This document shows positions 49,601-61,600 of a stretch of DNA of 64,000 bases, piece by piece. Positions within the stretch are counted from its first letter, which is position 1. The number at the start of each line of letters is the position of its first letter. The notes under the pieces are model-generated. The model was given only the letters and a program-made list of their open reading frames with translations. It was not told the origin of the DNA and ran no database searches. The translations under genes were made by a program, and so were the position numbers. Source of the stretch: Callipepla californica brunnescens (lineage: Eukaryota > Chordata > Aves > Galliformes > Odontophoridae); assembly GCA_023055505.1 (NCBI GenBank), contig JALIRH010000004.1, positions 19,463,368-19,527,367 of the forward strand, in the 5' to 3' direction.

Positions 49601-52600
49601 CTAAATGAAGTGACACTGTGCTACTACCTATTTAGTCAGAGACATATAGTCTGAATTTATGTAGCCAAAAAGGATGACAGAATAGACAGTATGCTATAGT
49701 AACAGCACGCCTTGGTTGCCTTGCAAAGTGCCAGGGAGAAAAGTAAAGCAATTATACCACATAAGTAAAGGAATTAATTTATGTTAACATGTCCTAAACC
49801 ACTTGGATACTTGCAGAGCTCTTGGAGTTTCCAATCTGCTGGGATCAAGATCAACCAGCATTCATTCCTATACACTGTTCTTCCATCCATTCTTCCCCAA
49901 GCCATACATAACTTCCCCTTGCCATCTTCCTATCAACTTTCACCAACAAAAGGATCTGCGCAGCCAAGCAGTGAGCAATATGGTCCAGGACAAAGAGGGA
50001 GAAGACAGACTACTACCAAAAAGCAGCAGTAGAAAAACATGATGATGCCTATATGGCAATGGGTATAATTAACACTACCAGAACACAACAGAATGTGTCT
50101 TTCAGTATTTGGTATAAACCCTACACATAACTTGCGCAGGGAAAGCATGGTTCCATTCTTTTTCTATATTCATTTAGAATCTTACTGGAAACTGGAAAAA
50201 ATACACACACATATATATGTGCATATAAAATAAAACAGAGTAACCAGTTTTCCTTTGCATATATTAAATTTAGACTTTCACATTTGACTTCACAAAACAA
50301 CAGCTATGCAAAAATAGAACACATGCATTCAATGCCACTTCCTATCCAAAAGGAATGCATGTATTTTAATTGAAGATATACTCAGATTTCTACAGAATAA
50401 GGAAAAAAAGCAGCATGAAGTAGTAACAATTTAGCATAAAACCATGGCTTTTTTTTTTTTTTTTTTTAATAGAGGAGATATGAATATTCTCTAGAATGAC
50501 AGAATTTAGTAAACAGGGATCTTTCCAAGACAGTTTATAAATAATGTTAAGCAATATTATGAATCTTATGCTTAAAATACTTCTCTGCTTTTTTAATAAG
50601 TATGTCTGTAGTTGATAAGCACTAACAGTTTTGCATGTGTGTGCCAGTAGATACGTATGTTTCTTAAAGATAAGAAGAATTCTCATCAGAATGGGAAAGC
50701 GAGTCGCAGAACTTAAAAAAAACAACAACAACAACAACAAAAAAAAAACCACTAATACCCAAAATTGCTGGTACTTTAACAGTTTGCTTTTGTTTTAAGT
50801 TACTGAATGTGTTTAAGAAGGGCTTAAGAGCAGAGTGGTATAGAAACAGAACAAAAATACTAAGCAATGCTGTAAAGATGTTTGAATCAATAATTAAATA
50901 ATTTAAATAATTAAAGTTCAGTGCAGAAGGCAGAAAGATGACACCGGAAGAACTACATTGCTGTCATTCTGCAGATATATAGCTTTTTCTCCTTCCTGAG
51001 CTGTCTGATATGCATGCCCCATAAGTACTGTGTTTTGTATTCACCTTTACTCAATTCTGTTTTATGTTACGTATAAATGCCTAAAAATGATCTGATATGC
51101 TTCAGTTTCTGAAATGACTGTAATGATCAACTATAAAGTTAGGAAGGCTTCCTACTACAAGTCTTTATTTCTTCTTGTTTGCCTCTGTATCTTCTTTCCT
51201 GAAAAACAGACCATTCTATCCATTTACTGAAAGCCACACAGTTTATGTGTAGAGAAAGATTGGGAAGGTTGAGAAAGGACACACTGCAAACAATCCTCAG
51301 TTAATTTAACCAGAATCTTTACCTTTGCGAGTCTTGCTCGCTTAATGAGATCATTGAGCTTCCGCACTGCAGCCTTCTGTGGGAGACTCTGGATATCCTG
51401 GAAAAGATCCTGTGCCTCCGCCTCAAAGAGCCTTCGATTCTCTGTGTTTCGGAGAGGTTGGGCCCAAAAAGAGCCGATGTAGACCCGCAGCACCTCTGGA
51501 GTGTTGATCACCTTGCCCAGAGACCACATGAGTGCACCATAGACCCTCATCAGTTGCTGTGTGTCCACCTGGTCAGCCTTGTTAAGCACAACTCTAATCT
51601 TGTCATCCTGGCCCCGGAATGCCTTTATAGCCTCTGAAAACTCATCAGATATATCCAGCTTATGGGCATCAAAAAGAAGGATGATGCGGTCGACCCTCTC
51701 AGCAAACCACTGCAGGACTTGGCAGAAGTCATAGCCTGAGGAGAGAATATACTATTACAGTTTTCAAGCTCAGAGGAGAGAGCCTCAGAGAATGTAGGGT
51801 TGGGGTGCAGAATAAGGGGATCATAGCATTTCCCTGGAGAAAAAGAGGTGGACCAGCTGGATGACAGTGGACAGTGAGGTCAGAACAATTGTATCCTGTT
51901 TCCTTAGACAGGTTTCACTACTACAACCTTTTGTTAATATCACCACCTTTCCAACTTTCCTCAGCCCTACTATCCATCTTCCACACTATGATCTTTCATG
52001 CTGCTGTGAATTACCAGCTCACACTCACGTTTGCCTCTTTCCAAAGGTTCTGAAGTCAGCATGAAGAGTCAGCTGAGCATCTCTGTGGGGCTCTTATCAC
52101 AGAATCTCTTCTCACTGTTAATGCCAGTCACTCTGGAGGCACCATTTATCTGTACTAACAAGTGCAAATGCAGCACTTCAGTCTAATCCCCCAGTCAAAT
52201 ATTTTTGGATTTCAAAACCATTTCCAAGCTCCTATATCTTTGGATTGCAACACTTGCTGTTATTTCTGTTATTTCTGATGCACAAACTCTGAAATCCAAC
52301 TTACAAGCGATGTGCTGATGGCCTTGAGGACATGACAGGTTACAGAACACAAATCAGCAATGATCCTTTAGATCATCTGAAACTGACCTTTTGACGTTCT
52401 GAAGGAAAGACTGCTTGTAGCACCTGTCTGAATGCTTTTATAAATGTAGATGGTAGCTTAATCCACACATCAAACAGCATTCAGGAACTCTTTCATTTGG
52501 AAGTGTTGTCACTTCTACTCGCACAACAAATGATGTGGCACTGGGCTGGTGACTCATCTTATCTGAGTAAGGAACAGCAGTCTCTGACCAGAAACTGATA

Positions 52601-55600
52601 TTCCAGCTCAACTCTTCCTCTCAGAAACAAGTGTAGATGCTTCTCAGCATTTTGCTGCTCTACTGTTGCTTCTTCTCAAAAGGTTTGTCACAAAGACTAC
52701 TGTCAGCCATTATATCCAGATCGAGGATGTCTCAGGAGTTACATCTATTTGCAAGTGCACATTAAAAAGCCAGAAGTCCACCTCATACTCAGCAAAGGGG
52801 TGGAGGAAATCAGCAACCCACAAGCAGCACTGCAGAGCTCTTCAGCTCATACTGAGCTTCAGGTGGGATGGAGTCAGTGTCTCTAGCAGAGGCACCAGGG
52901 TCACGTGTTCATCAGGGACTCAACAGGGAAACAGAGAACAAAACAGAATGATGTGGATAAGATGAAAATTTGGAGAGATGCTGTGCAAGTTCATCAGCTC
53001 TGCAAACACTGATGAGAGTAATGAACTCGTACTCTCGTGTGTCATTGGTCCAGGGCAAAGTACCAGCCCTGTCACCAGCCCTACAACTATGCCATCATGC
53101 AGTACAAGTGTGGGTCAACTTTCTGTGTCAGTAAGTAACAAAGATTTAGACAAATGATAGGCTTTTCTTTTGGAGACCAAAGTAATTAATTTCCAAATTG
53201 CCCTAACACCATCTCCCCAAGTTTCTCCAAATCAGAAAACAATTAGAGAGACCTATGATTGGGTGCACCCAACCTCTGTGAACAGGGACAGGCAGAGCAT
53301 CCAGTCCTTCCACCCCTGGGGCTGGTGTTACTGCAGCAGCAGCACACAGCTATCTCTTGGACGAACACTTCAGTGACGAGCCTCCATGTTTGGAGAAAAT
53401 ATCCACTTACTTCATGAAGCTGGGCTAGACAGAATGTTCCCATCCACCAGTGATGTCTAAGTGTCATAAAAACATACAAATTCTGGACCTGAGCAGGAAC
53501 AGCTGTTGTCCAAAAAAAATGTCTAGTGCTCTTTTCTTACTACAGGACAAGCAAGCATCTAAACTGGTCCACCATTTCAAACGCAGCTCAGGACCACACA
53601 AAGATGCCTTTGTTTGTTAACATTGCTGTCCTGAAGCGAGTTTCCAGTTATGCCAGTGAAAACTTGCACTCCTGTTGGCAGCTGAATCCCAAGGATTACA
53701 GTGTATCACTGCAGGGAAAGCCTGACACAATGCTTTGCTACATATATCAACTTTCCTAATATACAAAAACATTTTCAGAAACAACACTGAACTGAGAAAA
53801 TTAGGAGCATCTAACAATTCTGATTCTAAAAACTGTGAAGTAAGGAGCATACTGCATTTTCTGATGAGCTCTTTCCCCATGCTTCTTTAAACCCTTGCCC
53901 TAGGTTTCAGTACTAGTTAGCTTCTCAGAAAGAAAAATGTATTTCTCCTTTTCTGTCACCGTGCATTCATTGGCATTTGCAGTAAAATAATTAAGGTGTG
54001 GTCCCTGAACACTACAAGAAGAAAAGGCACCACATTTTCTGAGTAATTGCTTTAATCCTTCAGAGGACAACCATTCTAGCAGCCATGAATCAGATTCTCC
54101 TCCCTTTCTCAAAGCAGTTCCACACCCTCGCAGCTGTTGCTTTGTCTTTCTCCTTTCCTTACTCTCGTTGTTCTTTCCAGATTTTGCAGACTGTACCCAC
54201 ATTTATGTCTGAAATCAGCTTTTGTCACCAGTGATGCTGCAGAACCTCCTCGTGCACCCACGGGGCGGCAGCAGCATAGGGGCAGCCATTGTCTGATGGG
54301 ATAATGCCAGCACACATCTGCACATTCTCATTGAGTCACTTACACAGACAGTGAACTGACAGGCAGGAAGCTTTGGGAGCATGCTCTGGCTAACATCAGG
54401 AGCAGGAAAGGTGTATAAGAGAAAAAATAGCTTTGAATATTGTCCTTGCTGTCCATTTTTTATCCTCCTGAAAGCAATCAACTCCTTCACCCTTGGTCAC
54501 TTCATCAGCTTTCCAGGACTATAAATAAAACAAGCTGGGAAGCAATGCACCGCCTGTATTTCTGCAGTCCCTTCACTTTTTTTCATTTATTTTGGAATTA
54601 AAAGTTGATATGTGCTTGTTGATGAAAAAAAGTTAAGGTTGAGGTCCTGTAACCTAAGAATGGCTTTTACTCTACCATAAAACACCACCAGAAAGAAAAT
54701 AAGGTAAACTTCCTGGATGTCGCCCCTTCCTTGGAGACATCAAGGTCAAGCTGTAGGGGCTCGAGCACCTGATGTAGCTGTATGTGTCCCTGTTCATTGC
54801 AGGGCAGTTTGGCTAGAAGGCCTTTAATGGTTCCTTCTAACTCAAATGATTCTACAGTTTCTCCTCTAGAAACCTAACTGAAAAGTTCAGACTTGAAAAA
54901 GCACCAATCATGTACAGGATAGAAAGCAGCTAATATTAACACTTCTGAGGTGTTATTTCATGTCACATCCCATTACTGGATTACAAAAAAAAAAATTACA
55001 AAAAATCTCATTTTATGTATATCCTCAAGTTTCATTAGAAAAACTCAAAAAGAAACAAAAAGATGATGAAAACTAAAAAAGATACAAAACAAACAAGCAA
55101 AAATTAAAACCCTGTAAAATTTTTAAATACCAAACCTGAAACACTCAGAAAAGGAAATTCTGCTAAAGTTTCTCCTGGTATGTTTAGAGCTTTCCTTGCA
55201 GACAGAGTAACGGGCGAACAAATCTGTAACCACCTTCAGTGAAAGGGAATGGCAGCTCCAACACAAAGCACATAAGTTGTCACATTTTTTCATTTAGGAA
55301 CAGAATTTTGTCTGATAGAGACATGTTTAAGGTCAACGGAAGATAGCCCATAGAATCTGCTTTTATTTGTAATCCTTGATTTAAGAAGGAAATCTTAACA
55401 ATTTAAACTTAAAAATGTGCTAAACTAGATTATTTAGCATATGTTGAAGTCATCCCAGAAGCTGTTCAGACAGGCCACGCAGTGCAGCATCACAGGATAA
55501 GTCAAGTTTGCACTCCACAAAACCACTGGTATCAGAACTGCATAAGTAATTTGGAAGCCATATAAAGGAAATATATCTGACTACAAAAGATTTCAAACAC

Positions 55601-58600
55601 AAGTAAGCACAACATTGCTTAATCAAACCAGCTTACAGTAAGTCCATATACAATAGGTCCATATAGCACTCCTGGCTCAAAGTTGCTGACTCCCACACCT
55701 TATTTATGGTACAACTATGCTGGCTAAAGCTAAACAGCATCCAGCAGAATCCCACTCTTAAAGAATTGTCTGGTGCTTCCTTGGCAATCCCTGACAATGC
55801 TGAATTTTGTCACTCACTCGCTCAGTTTTTCAGTGTCTGATTATAACAATGCTTCCATTTTCTGAATATTTCATGTTCACTTCCATATTGTTATGGAAGT
55901 GGCAGGTGATACTTGAATGATGCCAAGCATCTCTTCCCCTTCAAATAAATGAAGGAGGAGGAGGAAGAAGGAAACTGGATTCCAAAGCAGAATCAGGATA
56001 TTAAAGACCATCTTTGGTAGCAAGTGTGATCAGTAATTTTCAGCTCCTGCAACTCACCTCTGCTTATACGCTGTTTCTCTCCAGAGAGGATGCCTGGGCT
56101 GTCAATGATGCTGATACTTTTCAAAACCTGGTTAGGCAACTGAGAACACAGGAACCTGTCGGCAAGATGGAGACAAAAAAAACATTACCAAAGCTTACAT
56201 GTAAATTGTACCATGAGAACTCTCCTTTATGAATTAGTTTTTAGAAAGATGCAAGCAATATTAAACAAAAAAGAAGGGGAAAAGAGGAAAAAGATTTTGA
56301 AGTCCTTTGTGAACCCCTATTTAGCCACCACACTTACAAAACAAAACAAAGAGATGAAAATGTGGGCCATTCATGTAACATCTAGAAAAAGAAAAGTCAT
56401 CACACTGTATAAAAAAACATTTTGCTAGGGCATATATAAGAAGTGATGGCTCATGTTCTTTGACTTTTGCCTAAATTCAGAGATTCATAAGAGAAGGGAA
56501 GCAGACAGAAAGAGACACAGATAATATGCTTAAATTACTGCCAAGTCAGCCCTCTCTTGCTTTGGCAGTGGTGAATGTTGACTGCTTCTGCCTTATCAAC
56601 CTTCTGGGACGGCATTTGCAGAGGACTGTAAATGAATAACATTTCTCTTATGAACAGAGCAAAAGCTTTCATACTACCAGAATTGAAAGTTTAAATTAAT
56701 TACAGACAACATGCTTTGAGCAATAATCTCCTATCTGTGTGACAGGACACAAACTCAGTGTTGGTATTTTGAAAAATAAATAACTCAGTCTCTGAGAGTT
56801 ACAACTCTCACAGGTTCAGAACACCTCACATGTAAAACCCAAATTATTCTGATGCTTCTGGGATAACTTGTGAAAGAAAACTTTGCCTCCCTTCATCACA
56901 AACTGCCTTTAAGTGATTTGCATAAGAGTTTAATCTTCTTACGGGGCAGTGGTTGAAGACTATACTGACAAGTGCACAGTGTAATCCAGCCTCTGCAAAG
57001 CTTGCACTCTACCATAGAAGACAAACTGAACAGTCTAATAAAAAGCTGTCATGAGAAAGCAAATTAAGAATGGTGGAATGGGGGTCGGGGGGTGGGGGGG
57101 GGATTTACTGAAGATGCTATAATGAAGTCTAAAATTTTTTCAACTAACTAGGAAAGAGAAATGAAGTGCCAGTTTTGAATAACCAGCAACATGATCAGAG
57201 CAGCAGACAGAGAGTGCTGGGGAAAGAGAGCCAAATACATGTCATCTGCAAAACAAAGACAAAGGAGCTAACGTGAATGCTGGGGAAGATAAGGTTGCTT
57301 ACAGCACTGCAGTTTAACAATATCGCAGTCACCAAAAGTACTTGAATAATTTAGCCAGTTACTTTGAATGTACATCTATTTAGCCAGCAAATAACCCATG
57401 CTTGCATAAAATTCAGGACCTGCCACCTAGACTGATGGTTTAACAAAAACGAAACAAAACAAAAAGTTCCCTTTCCTTCAAACAAACATGTAGCATTATT
57501 ACATATTCAGTGTAATTATTTATTTCTTATGAAAAATACCATTCACAGTGTGATTATCTTAGCTGCTTTCATAGCCTCATGCATAATGGCAAAGAAGGAC
57601 AGAACTTAGCTAGTCATCTCACAGAAAAGAGAGCCCAAAAATAATATTTAAAATGGGAGCTGATGGGAGCTTCCCACAGCATGTATTATCTCTCAGAAAA
57701 CTGATAGCCACGCTGACCATAAGCAGCTATAAACTTTCCTCTGTGAATATGCACAGCAAGAGATAAAACTGTACATGATAAACTTTTAACACATATGCCA
57801 GTGTTTATCAGCCAAACAGGAAAGATTATTGTTAAGAGAGAACCAATTTAGATTAATTGGCTCACAAAAGTAGACCTCTATGTCAAACCACCATCAAACA
57901 CAGGAAGAAAACAAGGTGATTACTCACACAATACGGACAAAGTTATTAATAACTTCAAACTGGAGATGTTTAGATGGTGAGTTAAGCTACCTATTGCAAC
58001 ATTCACAGGCCCTGAACTTCTCTACTTGTTTTTGTAAATGCACGGCAAGTATCTAGAAGATATCATCCTGCTCTACCAGATGCTTGAAAACCAGCTTCAT
58101 CTGCTCCAGTCATCAAAATTAATCCCTTGACAGTTTGGATATATCTTCTCTTCAAAAGACACATTCAGATATTCTCCTTTCTTGCAGGTCTTTTTACAGA
58201 TATCCATGCAATTCACAACTTCAAAGAGTTTCTGAAAATTCTCCGGTGTATGAGACCAGTAGAGGAACAAAACAGCATCAAAAGAAGTAGATCTTCCTGT
58301 ATTTTGGATGGCGGTTTTTAAATAAGAGCATTTGTCTATTATTTATTGGCAAACAACCAGTTCTCACCTGTTTAGGAAAGCATTTCCAAACCGGCTGAGC
58401 TTACGAAATGGCTTCTTAGGATCAACAACCAGGGCATTTCCTGGAACACTTCCTTCTGATTCTCCATACATCACAGCAATAAAAGAATCTGTGGTAGGTT
58501 CAGGACCAATCCGCATACCTGGGAAGTCTTGTTCCAGCAGGTATCTAGTGATAGAGAATATATAAATTAACAGAATGAATGATTGAGAAATAAGACAAAA

Positions 58601-61600
58601 GTAAATAACTATAATGCCATTGAAAATTCCTAAGGATATATACAATAAAACAATACAATTTCATTTTTATCTGTATTTCACTATTTGTATTAGCTAGGAA
58701 AAGTTAAAAAGATCAGATTCTAGTTTTTTTTTTTTTTTACAGGTAGGTAAAAAAAAAAGTCAGTCCCTTCACAAGAACAGAGCAGAAAGTATACCCTCAG
58801 TCACAGCACATGAGCCATTCAGATGAATATTTCTACCAAAGATCACGGTACTGTAGCTTACACTAAAAAACATCACTTCCTTTTGCCCAAGTTTTCAAGC
58901 CCTTGCAAGTGGCTTCAGTACTTTCTAGTACTGAAAGGGTGTGGTTTGAAACACAGCACATGAGCAGCATCAGCTTGCTGACAGATATAACCGATTGATG
59001 AACTCCATTGCAACACAGGATTTTTACTAACTTCAGCTCACCTTTCCACAGGCATAGGCAACACAGTTAGGAGACAATATACCTACTTTTATTTGGGAGA
59101 GAGGAAAGGGCTTTTTTTCCTCATCTGTATATTAGAAAATTGTTGTTAAATAAGTTAAATCCACAGAACTTTGGGGCTGAAGGTAACAACTGTCCTAGAG
59201 GTCAGGCATTTCTGAACAGAAACCATCTTGCATCCCCTGTGAGCAATCTGCTCAGAGACACAGACTGCATGTAGACAGTGGGCCAAATCTGATACAGCAA
59301 GTCGAGACTTCACAAGAAGCTCCCAAAGCAGCAGTGAAAAGCATCATACTGGATCAAATGTGCACAAGAGAAGTCCCAGATCCCACAAGATCACAAGGAA
59401 CCACATCTTGAAGGGGACAGACAGTTCAGCAGGGTCTGTTGTGACAGAACAAGGGGAAATGGTTTCAAACTATAAGAGTGGAGATTTAGACTGGATATTA
59501 GGAAGAAGTCTCTTACGATAAGGGTGGAGAGGCACTGGTACATGTTACCCAGAGAGGTGGTGGATGCCCCATTCCTGGAGACATTCATGGTCAGGCTGGA
59601 CTGGGGTCTGGGCAACACAACCTAGATGTAGGTGTCCTATTCACTGCAAGGTATTTGGTTTAGATGGCCTGTTAGAGTCCCTTAAATCTTAAACAATTTG
59701 ATGGTTCTATTACATATCTGCAGGAGATCTGCATGCAGGCTATGGCACCTCCACGGTAATAGGATCACTGAAATCAATCAGAAAAGCTCATGAAACTGGC
59801 AGGCTCTGATTATGAACCTTCAGTGGAGGTCTTCTTTTACATAGCTAAAAAATAATCCCATAGCCTGCTCATGAGGCTGTCAGCACATGCAACACTTGCA
59901 GACTTCACAAAGGGCTGCCAGTATCATGCACCTTTCAGGATTTTCAACATCCATATTTTCAGTTCAGAACTCAAAAAATAGTGTAAACTCAAATTAGCTG
60001 TGTGTTTGAGACACAGAAGTGCTGTGGAATTGCAGTGATACTTCCGCGTTGACTTCAAAGATTCTGCTTTAAAAGCCAGGCTCTTGAAGTGGTGACAATG
60101 CAGGAAGGCATGAGCTCCTTCCAAATACGGGTCCCACCCAGCAGCCAGCTCTGCGCCTGGTGCAGCTCTTCAGCAGACAGCAAGCACTTTTCAGGGCAGG
60201 TATTTTCCATTAAGGCACTGGCTCACAGATACACATCCAGAATCAGGACAGCCTAAAATAAAACCCAAGATCTTGAGTGCTGGCTGTACAAAATATATCA
60301 CACTTCCTCTCAGTATGAAAATATCGCTTGCGCTCAGCCACACAAAAGGGAAAAGCAGACTCCTATAAGCTGAAAAGCTGCAAATGTCTTTGAATTGCGT
60401 GTGATTATAGCACAGGAAACTACCTGGACTTTTAGTATCCGTGACCACATGACCTCCTCAGGAATTTTCACCAGAGGGAGTTCAAAAAGATTCACAGGAA
60501 GAATGCTTAAAAATAGCAAGCGCCCCAAAGACAGTCTGGATCAAACAGCAGACATCCTGTTGACTCAAGGGACTTGCTCTTCTCCCTTTGTTTTCACCTG
60601 GGCTATAACCTTTCTTCTGAACTAATAACCATTTGTCTACGTCCCTTGGCCAGATCTATAGCCAAACTCCGGGAAACCAGTTCACGAGGTTCCAGAGATA
60701 GCAAAGATTACTCACAGTGGCGGATGCTGATAATCATCTGAAGTCTGCACGCTTCAGTTAAGCCACGCTAACATACAAACTCAGGCTAGCTGGACATATG
60801 TGCAGTGGGTAACGATGCAGTGTGATATATGGAGAGAGTGACCAAGCCTCTTTACCTAGAGCTGCCCTCCTCCGTTCTACAAGCAACCCCAAATCCTCCT
60901 CATTTTTTTTTTTTTTTAATTAAACACAACAAAACTAGCAGAATTTATACAATCACAGAAGCATAGAATGGGGTGGATGGGACCTTAGAGATCATTCAGT
61001 CCCCTGACATAGGCAGGGCTGCCACCTACCAGATGAGGCTGACCAGAGCCCCAAACAACCGGCACTTGCATGCCTCCAGGGACAGGAAACCTACAGCTCC
61101 CTGGGGAGCTGTGCCAGCACCAGACTGCCCTCTCAGTGAAAAATTTCCCTGACATCTGATCTAAATCTCCCCTCCTTTAGTTTAGAAGCATTCTCATTTG
61201 TTTTATCATGGAATAACAGAGAAATTAAGAAGTCTTCTCCCTATCAACTCCAACAAAAAAAGGCTGCAGCCCATTCTCACCATACACCCAACTTCACACC
61301 GGATATTATAGGTACAACAGGGAGCTTTCCCAGAACTCAGCTCTGGCCAAATCAAAAGAAGGAAGTTTACCATCTTTACATCTGCAAAATACCTCTGAGT
61401 AAGATCATCAGCCAGCAAGCTCAGGAATTCACTTCTGGTTTTCCTCATCACAGTAAGTTAATGAAAGAAATTAAGAGAAAGAAAGCAACAGGGAGAAAAA
61501 AAGAAAGAAAGAAAGAAATGGGAAGAAAGGGAAATAAATGAACCGAGAAGAAATCAGGATAAAGAAACAAACAAACAAACAAACAATCAAACAAAAACAG

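Noticed and set aside
50390..50867. Hydrophobic open frames in EHD4 intron 4
   Set aside because: Created by T-rich and TTG-rich runs read as Phe, Leu and Val; low complexity.
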